A DNA stretch of 64,000 nucleotides from AP-15 sp963737145. Its GTDB lineage: Bacteria > Pseudomonadota > Alphaproteobacteria > ATCC43930 > CGMCC-115725. The stretch is taken from the NCBI GenBank assembly GCA_963737145.1, contig CAVTRO010000004.1, positions 124,001 through 188,000 on the forward strand, read 5' to 3'. The translations under genes were made by a program, and so were the position numbers. Below the pieces are notes generated by a model. It did not search any database. It saw only the letters and a program-made list of their open reading frames with translations, and was not told the origin of the DNA. Shown here piece after piece: positions 26,849 through 36,504 of this stretch. Within the stretch, counting starts at the first letter, position 1, and every line of letters begins with the position of its first letter.

Positions 26849-29224
26849 TTACTGCCGGGCCATGGCGATGCGGATGGCGTCCTCAGGTGAAACGAGGTGA
26901 TCCAAGCTCTCGGCCGCTTCGCCAATGGCGAGTTGCACCCCCTTCACTGTCCCATTAAAAGCATTGCCGCGCGAGGCGTAGTCGTGCGAGACGGGGGCGC
27001 CGCTGTCCTCGCCGACGTCGCAGCCGTCGTCGGCGGAGAAGACCATTGCCTGCGTCAGCGGGATCGACCCTTCGCCGACCTTCTCGCCGTCAACGTAGAG
27101 CGTCACCTCGCCGCCCTTGCCCAGGCCGCCGCCAGCGTAGGCGAACTCCATGCGGACCTGGTGCTCGCCCGCCAGCAATGGCCGCGCGGCTTCAACGTAG
27201 TAATGATTTACCCCCGCGACGTTGTAGCAGTATTTGAGCTTGCCGTTCTTAGCATAGAGGCTCCAGCCGCCGATGTTGGCACCCTGGGCGATGATCACGC
27301 CCTCGGCCCCTGCCTCCGGGACCTCGATCTCAGCGGTGACGGAGTGGGACTTGTTTTTAATGTTGAGGACGCAGTTCTCCGACAGGCGCCCCATGCCGCC
27401 GAACAGCAGCTGGGTCTTCCCCTTGATCAGCACCGGCCGGCCGGCGGTGTCCGGGTTCATCTTCTCGACGACCCGGTCGTCGATGGGTAGCACGTTATAG
27501 CGCGTCGCCTCTATCAGCCAGAGGCGCTGCAGGTCATGGAGCTTCTCCGGCATTTGCTTGGCGAGGTCATTGGCCTGGCTCCAGTCCTTGGTGGTGTCGT
27601 AGAGTTCCCACACATCGTCGTCGAGGGCCACGGTCTTCCGGCCCACAAGCACCCATGGTGTGCCGTGCTTCGTCACCGCAGTCCAGCCCTTGTGGTAGAT
27701 GCCGCGGTTGCCGAACATTTCGAAGTATTGCGTCTCGCGGCGCTCCGCAGCCCCGGCGTTGTCGAACGAGTACAACATGCTGACGCCCTCGATCGGCCGC
27801 TGCTGCACACCGTTGACCGAGACCGGCTCTGGCAACCCCGCCGCCTCGAGGATTGTCGGCGCCACATCAATAACATGATGAAACTGGGAGCGGATTTCGC
27901 CTTTGCCGCTGATGCCGTTGGGCCAGTGCACGATGGTCCCGTTGCGGGTCCCGCCCCAATGGGAGGCGACTTGCTTGGTCCACTGGTAAGGGGTATTCAT
28001 CGCATGCGCCCAGCCCACGGCGTAGTGGTTGTACAATTCGGGCCCGCCGAGCTTTTCGTACCGCTCCATCAGGAATTCCGGAGTCTCCAGCGCCGCCAGG
28101 CCATTGAAATTGGCCATTTCGTTATAGGCACCGTTCAACGTGCCCTCGGCCGAGGCACCATTGTCGCCAATGATGTAGTAGACGAGCGTATCATCGAGGA
28201 TGTTGATCTTTCTCAAGCCGTCGAGCAGACGTCCGACATGGTGGTCGGTGTACTCCATGAACCCCGCATAGACCTCCATCTGGCGGCGCAGTATGGGCTT
28301 TAGCGCCTCCGGCATGTCGTCCCACGCCGGAATCTCCGTGTGGCGCGCGGTCAGTTGGCAGTCCTCCGGGATGACGCCCAGCTTCTTCTGCCGGGCGATG
28401 ATCTCTTCGCGCAGCTTGTCCCAGCCCTGGTCGAACTTGCCCTTGTACTTATCGGCCCATTCCTTGGGCACATGGTGAGGCGCGTGGGTGGCACCCGGCG
28501 CGAAGTAGACAAAGAACGGTTTGTCGGGTGCCAGCGCCTTCTGCTGCGACACCCAGGCCATCGCCTTGTCGGTCATATCCGCCATGAAGTGGTAGCCCTC
28601 TTCCGGCGTCTTCTTCGGCTCGACCGGCGTAGTCCCCTCGTAGAGCGTGGGATACCATTGGTTCGCCTCGCCGCCGATGAAGCCGTAGAAATACTCGAAC
28701 CCGCCGCCGCCGGTAGGCCATGCGTCAAACGGTCCGACTGGGCTCGTTTCCCACACCGGCACTTCGTGGCATTTGCCGAACTGCGCGGTCGAGTAGCCGT
28801 TGAGCTTCAGAGTCCGCGCAAGCGGCGAGATCGTATTGGGCAGCACCGAGCTGTAGCCCGGCGCGCCGGTGGCGATCTCGGTAATGCCACCCATGCCTGC
28901 GGTGTGGTGGTTGCGCCCGGTCAGCAGTGCCGCCCGCGTCGGCGAGCAGAGCGCGGTGGTGTGGAAGCGGTTGTACTTCAGCCCGCCCGCTGCCAGCTTT
29001 TCGGCGTTCGGCGTCCGGCAGGGTCCGCCAAAGGCGCTCGCCGAGCCGAACCCGGCGTCATCGATCAGGATGATAAGCACGTTGGGCGCACCCTTGGGCG
29101 GGCGCAATTGCTCGATCGCCGGGAATTTAGTGTCCCGATCCCTCGCGTCATACGTAATCAGCCCGGTTCGCTCGGGAGTAGGGATCGGAAGATGCGAACG
29201 ATGCTTGTTGTCTCCGCGGCTCAT
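26849..29224 (-). CDS. Large arylsulfatase (791 residues), CSPTR active site
   Basis: A type I sulfatase with Cys93 in CSPTRAALLTGR, the canonical formylglycine motif, plus metal-binding IDDAGFG (residues 55-56), TAQFGKCHE and GDNGASAEG. After the roughly 550-residue catalytic part, a C-terminal beta-sandwich (GKTQLLFGGMGRLSE to VDGEKVGEG) resembles the concanavalin-like accessory domain of Pseudomonas-type arylsulfatases. In FGKCHE the usual Trp/Asn after Lys is Cys. No signal peptide is visible, so cytosolic activity is expected. Its gene lies 62 bp upstream of the membrane gene at 26254-26787. Confidence 0.92.
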   Translation of the reverse strand: MSRGDNKHRSHLPIPTPERTGLITYDARDRDTKFPAIEQLRPPKGAPNVLIILIDDAGFGSASAFGGPCRTPNAEKLAAGGLKYNRFHTTALCSPTRAALLTGRNHHTAGMGGITEIATGAPGYSSVLPNTISPLARTLKLNGYSTAQFGKCHEVPVWETSPVGPFDAWPTGGGGFEYFYGFIGGEANQWYPTLYEGTTPVEPKKTPEEGYHFMADMTDKAMAWVSQQKALAPDKPFFVYFAPGATHAPHHVPKEWADKYKGKFDQGWDKLREEIIARQKKLGVIPEDCQLTARHTEIPAWDDMPEALKPILRRQMEVYAGFMEYTDHHVGRLLDGLRKINILDDTLVYYIIGDNGASAEGTLNGAYNEMANFNGLAALETPEFLMERYEKLGGPELYNHYAVGWAHAMNTPYQWTKQVASHWGGTRNGTIVHWPNGISGKGEIRSQFHHVIDVAPTILEAAGLPEPVSVNGVQQRPIEGVSMLYSFDNAGAAERRETQYFEMFGNRGIYHKGWTAVTKHGTPWVLVGRKTVALDDDVWELYDTTKDWSQANDLAKQMPEKLHDLQRLWLIEATRYNVLPIDDRVVEKMNPDTAGRPVLIKGKTQLLFGGMGRLSENCVLNIKNKSHSVTAEIEVPEAGAEGVIIAQGANIGGWSLYAKNGKLKYCYNVAGVNHYYVEAARPLLAGEHQVRMEFAYAGGGLGKGGEVTLYVDGEKVGEGSIPLTQAMVFSADDGCDVGEDSGAPVSHDYASRGNAFNGTVKGVQLAIGEAAESLDHLVSPEDAIRIAMARQ

Positions 29225-29296
29225 GGTCTGATCGTCCTTTCGCGTTGTTGCGGGTATCAGTGACCGCGCGAGCGCCGACCCGCACCGGCCCGGCGC

Positions 29297-30064
29297 TCAG
29301 AGACCGACGCTCGCGTGCATGAGACCGCCGTCGGCGAAAATCGTCGTCGCGGTCAGATAGCTCGCCGCCTCGCCGACGAGAAAGCCGACCACGCGCGCGA
29401 TCTCCTCCGGGCGCGCCATCCGCTGCAGCGGGATCGCCTTGTCGAGCAGCGCCAGCTTTGCCGGGTCGTCCATCGTCGCAACATTGATCGGCGTTGCGAC
29501 CGCACCCGGCCCCACCCCGACAACGAGAATGTTTTGCGGCGCGAGTTCGACCCCGGCCGTGCGCGTCAGCATCCGCATGCCGCCTTTGGACAGGCAATAA
29601 GCGGTATTGCCGGGCATCGGCCAGTCTTCGTGGACCGAGCTGATGTTGATGATCCGGCCGCCACCGCCCTGCTTGATCATCTGCTTGGCGGCGATTTGCG
29701 TGCCAAAGAAAGCGCTTTTGAGGTTGATCGCCATGACCCGTTCGTACTGGTCCTCGGTCGTGTCGAGGATCGAGGTGCGGGTCTCCACGCCGGCATTATT
29801 GACCATGATGTCGAGCCGGCCGAATTTGCCGACCGCCAGATCGATCAGCATCTGCAAATCGGCGATCTTGCTGACATCGGCTTTGACGCCAATCGACTGA
29901 TCGCCGAGTTTGCAGATCTCTCGTTCGAGCGCCTCGGTTGCCTCCGGATGAGCCACATAATCGATGACGATATTGGTCTGCAGCCGCGCCAGTTCGAGAA
30001 CGATCGCCTGGCCGATCCCGCTATTGCCGCCGGTAACAATGGCAACCTTGCCCTTCAAAGACAT
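29297..30064 (-). CDS. Short-chain dehydrogenase/reductase (glucose-1-dehydrogenase-like)
   Basis: A 255-residue classical SDR. The cofactor motif is TGGNSGIG near residues 11-18, then NNAG, the catalytic Ser in INISSVHE and the YCLSK Tyr/Lys pair; VGPGAVATPIN fits glucose 1-dehydrogenase-like members. The C-terminus is GLMHASVGL. A redox partner within a sulfatase operon could oxidise the desulfated alcohol (inference). Cofactor preference is uncertain; the Asp at the end of strand two (VIDYVAHPE) suggests NAD. Confidence 0.85.
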   Translation of the reverse strand: MSLKGKVAIVTGGNSGIGQAIVLELARLQTNIVIDYVAHPEATEALEREICKLGDQSIGVKADVSKIADLQMLIDLAVGKFGRLDIMVNNAGVETRTSILDTTEDQYERVMAINLKSAFFGTQIAAKQMIKQGGGGRIINISSVHEDWPMPGNTAYCLSKGGMRMLTRTAGVELAPQNILVVGVGPGAVATPINVATMDDPAKLALLDKAIPLQRMARPEEIARVVGFLVGEAASYLTATTIFADGGLMHASVGL

Positions 30065-30121
30065 TATCAGACTCCTCGATTCCGGTTCCCGGCTGTCAGT
30101 CGGCGTCGATGATCAATGCCA

Positions 30122-31063
30122 TTATATCGATGCTCCCGCCTGACGCACGACGCAGCGGAAACCGACATGGCTCGTCGAGGTGTCAACCGGCTCGGCATGA
30201 CGCGCCGCCGGGCGGTAACGGCGGCAGTAATTCGGAGCGCACAGGTGCGAGCCCCCCTTCAGCACCTTACGCGGAATCCTGATTTCGGGCTGGCAGGGGT
30301 CGTAGCTGGCGTTCTCACGACCGCCCCGCGGATTGATCGGAATGCAGCAGGCCTTCTGAGCATCGGCTTCGTGTTTGGGTGAGTACCAGTCGCTGGTCCA
30401 CTCCCACACATTGCCGATCATATCGTAGACGCCATAACCGTTCGGCGGGAATGCTGCCACCGGCGAGGTGCGCTCGTATCCGTCGAGTTTGAGATTCTCG
30501 TGCGGAAACGCGCCCTGCCAGGTGTTCGCCATCTGCTTGCCGCCGGGCGTGAGCTCATTCCCCCAGGCGAATTCGGCGCCGTCGAGACCGCCGCGGGCCG
30601 CTAACTCCCACTCCGCTTCGGTCGGCAAGCCCTTGTCTGCCCATTCCGCGTAAGCCAACGCGTCGCTGTAGGCGACGTGAACGACGGGATGATCGTTGAG
30701 CCCACCCAGCGAGCTGCGCGGTCCATAGGGCCGCCGCCAGTTGGCACCAAACTTGAACCCCCACCACTGGCTCCAGTCGCGCATATCCTCGACCGAATGC
30801 TTGGGCGGACTGAAAACCAGCGACCCCGCCCTTAGCATGTTAGGCAGAGCCCCCGGATAGTCCTTAGGATCGGGCGCGATCTCGGCGAAGGTGACATGGC
30901 CGGTGGCCCGGACAAACTCGCGGAATTCGCGATTGGTCACCGGACAGGGATCGATAAAGAAGCCATTGACCCGCACGCGGTGCGCCGGGGCCTCTTCCGG
31001 GTAGTGGGCATCGGAGCCCATCTGGAACTCGCCTCCCTCGATCCACACCATCTCGTGCGCCAT
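30122..31063 (-). CDS. Formylglycine-generating enzyme (sulfatase-modifying factor)
   Basis: A 313-residue FGE-sulfatase protein. It oxidises the active-site Cys of sulfatases to formylglycine using O2 and copper. Family marks are MVWIEGGEFQMGS, HRVRVNGFFIDPCPVTN, LPTEAEWELAARGG, GNVWEWTSDWY and the reactive pair Cys275/Cys280 in GGSHLCAPNYCRRYRPAAR, both present. The start at 31063 is used because the recognisable domain begins three residues later; upstream residues look non-coding. Its presence between two sulfatase-related gene groups strongly implies that both sulfatases encoded downstream are its clients. Confidence 0.92.
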   Translation of the reverse strand: MAHEMVWIEGGEFQMGSDAHYPEEAPAHRVRVNGFFIDPCPVTNREFREFVRATGHVTFAEIAPDPKDYPGALPNMLRAGSLVFSPPKHSVEDMRDWSQWWGFKFGANWRRPYGPRSSLGGLNDHPVVHVAYSDALAYAEWADKGLPTEAEWELAARGGLDGAEFAWGNELTPGGKQMANTWQGAFPHENLKLDGYERTSPVAAFPPNGYGVYDMIGNVWEWTSDWYSPKHEADAQKACCIPINPRGGRENASYDPCQPEIRIPRKVLKGGSHLCAPNYCRRYRPAARHAEPVDTSTSHVGFRCVVRQAGASI

Positions 31064-31131
31064 CGGCGCAGGGGTGGCGCAATTGCTGCGGTTCACGACC
31101 GGCAAAACCGAGATCCTTTGCGGTTGCTGTG

Positions 31132-31779
31132 TTAATAGGGGTATGGCGGATAGTACGCCGGCGGGTAATATCCTGGATATCCGTAGGGTCGGTAAGGGGC
31201 GGTCGCGGCGCCATACCAATAGGCTCGTCGCGCCGCGCGCCGGGCCACCCCGGCAAACGACAGTGGCGTGAGGGGCATGCCGATGATGTCGATAAAGACT
31301 GCAGCCGGGCCGTCGGCGCCTGCCAGGTCACCCTCCAGCACGCGCACATCGAAGGTCAGCCGGTCGCCTTCGAGATGCGGGGTCCGCAGCTCGACAACGA
31401 CGTCATGGGCCGAAAGGCCATCCTTGCTGAGCACCGATACCGTGGCATTCGGGGCGTCTTTGGCGAAGTCGCCGGTTGTCCATTCCTCCAGCAGCGCCTC
31501 GGTCGGCAGGTGCCCCGCGGCTCTCACCGGCCGATCCGCAAACACAATCGAGGTCGGGCTTACGCCGGCCAACGTCAGGGTCTGGCCCTGCAGGGTCGCG
31601 CCATGCGCGTTCATAACGAACAGCGACGGCACCATGTCGACCTTCACCGACGATTTGCCCGGCGTGGACGAGTTCGGAGCGGACGCGCTCGGGCCGGTTG
31701 CGGTTGGCGCTTGGGCGCCGGCCATCACTGGCATCCAGAGCAAGCCGCCAATGGACATCGCGAGAATAAACCAACTCAT
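31132..31779 (-). CDS. Exported protein with Tyr/Pro-rich tail
   Basis: A 215-residue protein with a signal peptide (FILAMSIGGLLWMPVMAGAQ), a Ser/Thr/Pro linker, a globular beta-rich core (VPSLFVMNAHGATLQGQTLTLAG; LSAHDVVVELRTPHLEGDRLTFDVRVLEG) and a C-terminal stretch dominated by Tyr and Pro (YGYPGYYPPAYYPPYPY). Such tails are seen in surface or wall-associated proteins. It overlaps the lipoprotein gene upstream by four bases. Function unknown. Confidence 0.75.
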   Translation of the reverse strand: MSWFILAMSIGGLLWMPVMAGAQAPTATGPSASAPNSSTPGKSSVKVDMVPSLFVMNAHGATLQGQTLTLAGVSPTSIVFADRPVRAAGHLPTEALLEEWTTGDFAKDAPNATVSVLSKDGLSAHDVVVELRTPHLEGDRLTFDVRVLEGDLAGADGPAAVFIDIIGMPLTPLSFAGVARRAARRAYWYGAATAPYRPYGYPGYYPPAYYPPYPY

Positions 31780-32006
31780 CGCCCGATCTCCTTCAAATAA
31801 GCTGCTTCATCCTCGACGCGCTGAACGCAGATTGCGTGGCACGCGTCGTAATCGCCGGGGTTCGTCGCCATGCAGACCGCACATTGCTGGCCCGCTATGT
31901 CGGACCGGCCAGCCGCGGTGTTCGGGTTGGGCTGGGCGCATCCAACGAGGAGCGCGCCCGCCATTCCCGCGGTGAAAGCGAACCACCCAAGACTTGCTCC
32001 GGTCAT
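31776..32006 (-). CDS. Small Cys-rich lipoprotein
   Basis: 76 residues with a lipoprotein signal (AGALLVGC, lipidated Cys about residue 23). The short mature part has four further cysteines (QQCAVCMATNPGDYDACHAICVQR) in a CxxC...CxxxC layout that could bind metal or form disulfides. It sits directly after the OmpA-like gene and overlaps the start of the Tyr/Pro-tail gene by four bases. Confidence 0.75.
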   Translation of the reverse strand: MTGASLGWFAFTAGMAGALLVGCAQPNPNTAAGRSDIAGQQCAVCMATNPGDYDACHAICVQRVEDEAAYLKEIGR

Positions 32007-32023
32007 CTTCGCTCCCTTCCGGA

Positions 32024-32578
32024 TCAGGTGCCGGGGCCGGCTAGGGTGAGCTCGACGCGGCGGTTCTGCGCCCGACCTTGCGGCGTATCGTTCGGGGCGA
32101 CCGGATCGGCCTCTCCAAGGCCTCGCTCCGAGACCAGGTTTGGATTGACGCCTTGGGAGATCAGGAAGTTTCCGACGGTCTGCGCCCGTTTCAGCGAGAG
32201 CTGCTGGTTGCTGTCGACCCCCTGCGCACGCAGCTCGGGGCCGATCGGAACGTTATCCGTGTAGCCGGTCACGATGATCGTGGTCTGCTGGAACGGCGCA
32301 AGAATCGGGGCCATTTTGGCGATCAGCTGCGCCGCCGACGGAGGCATCTGCCAGCTGCCCGACGGGAACAGCAGATCGCTGTTCACAGCCACCTTGATCG
32401 CTCCCTGCAGCCGCGTGATGTGCACTTGCTGTTGCGAAATCTCGCCCGATAGCTGCTGGTTGAGTTGGTTGTAGTCGTTTTCCAGTGCGTTGTACTGCTG
32501 CGCCGGCACACAAGCCGAAAGGATCAATGCCATAGCCCCTGCAGCAGTGGCAATACGAGATAGGCGCATCGTTTTCAT
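32024..32578 (-). CDS. OmpA-family lipoprotein
   Basis: 184 residues with a lipobox (ILSAC) and a C-terminal OmpA/MotB peptidoglycan-binding domain: IIVTGYTDNVPIG, SLKRAQTVGNFLISQGVNP, GLGEADPVAPNDTPQGRAQNRRVEL. A short coiled-coil region (NALENDYNQLNQQLSGEISQQQ) separates the two. It anchors the outer membrane to peptidoglycan. It is probably the first gene of the sulfatase/envelope locus, which then runs without strand change to 22829. Confidence 0.85.
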   Translation of the reverse strand: MKTMRLSRIATAAGAMALILSACVPAQQYNALENDYNQLNQQLSGEISQQQVHITRLQGAIKVAVNSDLLFPSGSWQMPPSAAQLIAKMAPILAPFQQTTIIVTGYTDNVPIGPELRAQGVDSNQQLSLKRAQTVGNFLISQGVNPNLVSERGLGEADPVAPNDTPQGRAQNRRVELTLAGPGT

Positions 32579-32736
32579 CCTTGTCTCCCATTGGGATGCG
32601 ACTGGTTGGGATTGCCCTCAGCTCGGGCTTAAATGGTTCCAGACCGGGAGCTACCGCCGACGTGATCCGAAGAACCTCACCCTAGGCGCCCGGCCTTTCG
32701 GTCGACTATGCAATTTCGGCAGAGGGATGCCTGCCG

Positions 32737-33688
32737 TTAGCCCGGTAGCTGGCGAAGAGTGGCGGACGGGGACTCGCCGAATAGGGACTGGTACTCGACG
32801 GCGAAGCGCCCGAGCTGCCAGAAGCCGAAACCGCATAGCGATGTCGCGTTACTGTCGTCGCATCAGGTGCGGCCTGACGCAGCGCTCCCCGCGCCAAATG
32901 CAGGCGGCGCAGCAGCAGATAGCGCTTCGGCCCCATCCCCAAATGCTCCTGGCAACACATCCGCAATGTCCGCTCCGCAACCCGGATTGCTTTGCATATC
33001 TCCGGGATATAGAGCGGTTGCTCCGGGTTCTCCTCGATCACTCTGCGAAAGCGGCGCATGATCGACCGCGTGCTGGCCTTGCGCCGCACTGTCCTCGCGA
33101 TCTTGCACGATGCCGAGGCAGCCGATCATGGCTTCGATCAGCGCCTGCTCGATCCCGCGCGCGGCATCGGGATTGGCAATGATTTCCGGCGCATCTTCCG
33201 CCAAATGCCCGGCCGCCGCATGCAGCCGTTGAAGCTTCGCCATTGCCGCCGGCAAAGGAGTGATCAGCATCGCATCACGAGGCGGAGTCAGGTCGACCGC
33301 AGCCAACGCGCTCGCCGAAAGCCGCCATCTCCGCCACCGGCAGCGACATGCTGCCGTATGCAGCGAACCCAGATGAGCGGCGATAATAATTCTGACCCTC
33401 GCTGTACCGCACGATGTTGGTCGGCTGCATCTCCACACCGCTCGACAGCAGGCTCGGTCCAGGTCGGGTCCGGAACGCGATAACGGCCCGCCCGCCCCAA
33501 CCGGCTATGTGCGAAATCCGCGGCAGGTTGTCGGAGAACCGCTGCATCCACAGACAATGCAAATCGATACGGGCGAGGGTCGCGGTGAAATGCCCGCGCT
33601 CGGTGACAGTCAGCTCGTACGTTCCTTGCCGGATCGCCGCCGCGTAATCGTCAGGGTCTGAGAAGGTTCGCACATCGCTCGATGGCAT
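32737..33688 (-). pseudogene. AraC-type regulator, multiply frameshifted
   Basis: The N-terminal half reads from 33688 (FSDPDDYAAAIRQGTYELTV) to about 33300. The middle (LPAAMAKLQRLHAAAGHLAED) continues in a second frame, the first helix-turn-helix (PLYIPEICKAIRVAERTLRMCCQEHLGMGPKRYLLLRR) in a third, and the end (YGFRLWQLGRFAVEYQSLFGESPSATL) in a fourth. Together they match the intact paralogue at 33764-34747 block for block. At least three indels make it non-functional if the sequence is right. Confidence 0.8.
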
Positions 33689-33763
33689 CCCCCGGAGCCT
33701 CCTTCAGCAACCTCGGATTTATAGGACGATTGTCTGACGGTTATGTTCTGGGGAAGCCATGTG

Positions 33764-34747
33764 TCACTTTCGCACAGGCCGGCGCAGTGACAGCACTGTC
33801 GTGCGTTGTAAAGCGCGCCGCAATGTGGCTGACGGCAATTCGCCATAGATAGCCCGATAACGGGCGGCAAAACGGCCGGGATCGCGGAAACCATGTTGCC
33901 GGGCAACATCAGAGACGCAGGCCGCGCCCGGGGTTCTGCTGCGCAGTGCGCGGTACACCTGTTGCATGCGATGGAGGCGGGCGTAAAGGTTTGGTCCCAT
34001 ACGCAGGTGTTCTTGGCAGCACGCGCGCAACAAGCGCTCAGATATGCCGAGTTCCGCGCAGATTTCGGCCCCGCCGAGCGACGCCTCGGCTCGGAGCAGA
34101 TCCTCGAACTTGGCGAGAATGCAGCGGTGTCGACGGCCGGCCGATGTCTCCTGCTCTGGCGAACCGGCCGATAGACACTGGACCAGCGCATGGATCAATT
34201 GCTGCTCCATCCCGTGCGCGGCTTCGGCATCGCTAAGCGCTCCCGACCGAGCTTCGGCCATGCGGATGGCGGCTCGCTGAAGTTGCGCCACGAGCCGAAC
34301 AGCCGCGGGTGCGGGTCGCCAGACCGCGGGTGCGGGTGGAACGAAAAGACGGGGACCCCATAACGCCCGACCATAAGAGAGGAGCTCCTTGTCCGGCAGC
34401 TGGATGGCGTCCCAGCGACAGGCCCCGCCGGTTGTTACGTGCATCCGGTTTCCCGGGCCGAGTGTCAGCATTTCGCCGGCTCGCATCTCGATTCCGCCCC
34501 AGACCGGCACCGGTCTGTCGCCGATCCGCCATGAGACGAAGACGGTATTTGCAGGCACCGCGACGACCGCGACGCGCGCTATTTCCTCCTCGGCGCTTGC
34601 CAGGCGCAAGCGGTCGAGGGAAATCTGTGTCAGCCGCGCCCGGAATTGCCCCCGGCCGGTAACAAGCAGCGCAGTAACGCCGTCGGTGCGCAATGCATCC
34701 TGAAAATCCTCGGGCTCTCCGAATACCGAGGCGCGGCTACCGGGCAT
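33764..34747 (-). CDS. AraC-type transcriptional regulator
   Basis: A 327-residue protein with an N-terminal sensing domain (VTGRGQFRARLTQISLDRLRLASAEEEIARV) and a C-terminal AraC/XylS DNA-binding domain: first helix-turn-helix GGAEICAELGISERLLRACCQEHLRMGPNLYARLHRM and second SDVARQHGFRDPGRFAARYRAIYGELPSATL. It lies 76 bp upstream of its decayed paralogue, which precedes the sulfatase/envelope locus on the same strand, so it is the best candidate regulator of that locus (inference). Ligand unknown. Confidence 0.88.
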   Translation of the reverse strand: MPGSRASVFGEPEDFQDALRTDGVTALLVTGRGQFRARLTQISLDRLRLASAEEEIARVAVVAVPANTVFVSWRIGDRPVPVWGGIEMRAGEMLTLGPGNRMHVTTGGACRWDAIQLPDKELLSYGRALWGPRLFVPPAPAVWRPAPAAVRLVAQLQRAAIRMAEARSGALSDAEAAHGMEQQLIHALVQCLSAGSPEQETSAGRRHRCILAKFEDLLRAEASLGGAEICAELGISERLLRACCQEHLRMGPNLYARLHRMQQVYRALRSRTPGAACVSDVARQHGFRDPGRFAARYRAIYGELPSATLRRALQRTTVLSLRRPVRK

Positions 34748-34993
34748 TTTTGTTCACTTGGCCGCCGGCCTCCCTCAGCCAAAGGCTGTCTACGACTCCA
34801 TTTCGGGCGAAGAAGGCGGCGGCGGCTATCCAATTTCGGCAGATGGATCTCGGCCGTGGACATCGCCAGCTCACCATGACCAGTGGCAGTGGCTTGCCCC
34901 AGCGTTCGTGCTGGTTCTCCTCGGGTCACTAACGGAAACTTGAAGCCCACTGGGGCAACTCGGCGATCCGCCCGTTGGGCGATCCGCCAGCTT

Positions 34994-36460
34994 CGCGCTG
35001 CGGCGCGACCTCCTCAGCTTTGCGCAATGCTGCTTCGCGAGTTGAACCCGCGCACGTGCTTTGCGATGAATTGGCACATCGAGATCATCGCCGCCAAACT
35101 CATGGCGGTGCGCGCCGGCACTATTCGCCGCCTCGTCGTCAATTTGCCGCCGCGCCACCTGAAGTCGCTGCTGGCCTCGGTCGCGTTTCCGGCCTGGTGT
35201 CTCGGGCATGATCCTTCGGCGCAGATCCTCTGCGTCAGCTATGCGCAGGACCTCGCCGACAAACTGTCGCGCGATTGCCGGCATATCGTCGCCAGCGACT
35301 GGTACCGCAGGATCTTCCCGACCCGCCTCTCGCCGCAGCGCGCGGCGATGCCGGAATTCGACACGACGGCCCAGGGCTGCCGGCTCGCCACCTCGGTCGG
35401 CGGCGTGCTGACCGGGCGCGGCGCCGACATCGTCATCATCGATGATCCCTTAAAGCCCGAGGAGGCGTTGTCGCAGGCCCAGCGGCAGATGGCGAACGAG
35501 TGGTACGACCATACCCTCTACAGCCGGTTGAACGATAAGCTGGCGGGCGCCATCGTGGTGATCATGCACCGATTGCACGAAGACGATCTCGTCGGCCATG
35601 TGCTGGCGCAGGAGGCGTGGGAGATCGTGCAGTTCCCGGCAATCGCCGAAGACGACGAGAGCCAGCTGGTCGACACCCTCTTCGGGCCGCTGAATTTCAC
35701 CCGCCGGCGCGGCGAGGCCTTGCACCCGGAGCGTGAGCCGCGTGCGGTGCTCGAGCATATCCGCCGCACGATCGGCGAATACAATTTCGCGGGGCAATAC
35801 CAGCAGGCGCCCGCCCATTGGGCGGCGGCCTCGTCAAGGCCGCCTGGTTCGCGCGTTACGGGCCCGACGAGGCGCCGCCGCGCTTCGAGCGCATCGTGCA
35901 GAGCTGGGACACCGCCAACAAGGCGACCGAGCTCAGCGATTTCAGCGTGTGCACGAGCTGGGGCGTCGCCGGCAAGAACCTCTATTTGATCGACGTCTTG
36001 CGCCGGCGCATGGAATACCCCGAATTGAAGCGCGCCGTGCGCGAGCAATACGAGCGGTTCGAGCCCTCGGTCGTATTGATCGAGGACAAGGCGTCGGGCA
36101 CGCAATTGATCCAGGAACTGATCGCCGACGGCCTCCACGCCGTCACCCGCTACCGCCCGCAGTCGGACAAAATCATGCGCCTCCACGCGCAGACCGCCAT
36201 GATCGAGAACGGCTTTGTGCACCTGCCCGAAGAGGCGCCGTGGCTCGCCCCCTACCTCGCCGAACTGACCTCGTTCCCCAACGGCAAGCACGACGACCAG
36301 GTCGAACTCGACCGCCCAGCTGCTCGACTGGTTCAAAGCCGCCGGTCGCGAGCCGGGCGGCTTCTACCGATATTACAAGGCGCTCGCCCAAGAGCCGCAG
36401 ACCCAGCTCCCCGAGCCGCTATCGCTGACCGCGAAACGGCTGGGCCTCCTCCCGCGGTGA
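34994..36460 (+). pseudogene. Phage terminase large subunit, copy 2 (5' truncated, three frameshifts)
   Basis: Begins abruptly at LRRDLLSFAQ with no DUF5681 part. It then changes frame near 35030 (one base short relative to copy 1), near 35815 (one C short in a C-run) and near 36305 (one base extra). All major blocks of copy 1 are present, and it alone has the uninterrupted VAFPAWCLGHDPSAQILCVSY stretch. The tail (EPLSLTAKRLGLLPR, then stop at 36460) differs from copy 1 but matches copy 3. Confidence 0.85.
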
Positions 36461-36478
36461 CCCGGCAACTTGCGAGGT

Positions 36479-36495
36479 GTACGCTTTAAGCGCAG
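36479..36495. promoter_or_regulatory. Operator-like palindrome before brnT
   Basis: GTACGCTTTAAGCGCAG contains the perfect CGCTTTAAGCG core. It closely matches the 17-bp palindrome before higB at 37549-37565. It ends 9 bp before the brnT ATG, a position suited to autorepression by the HTH antitoxin. Confidence 0.5.
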
Positions 36496-36504
36496 CATGC
36501 CCAT

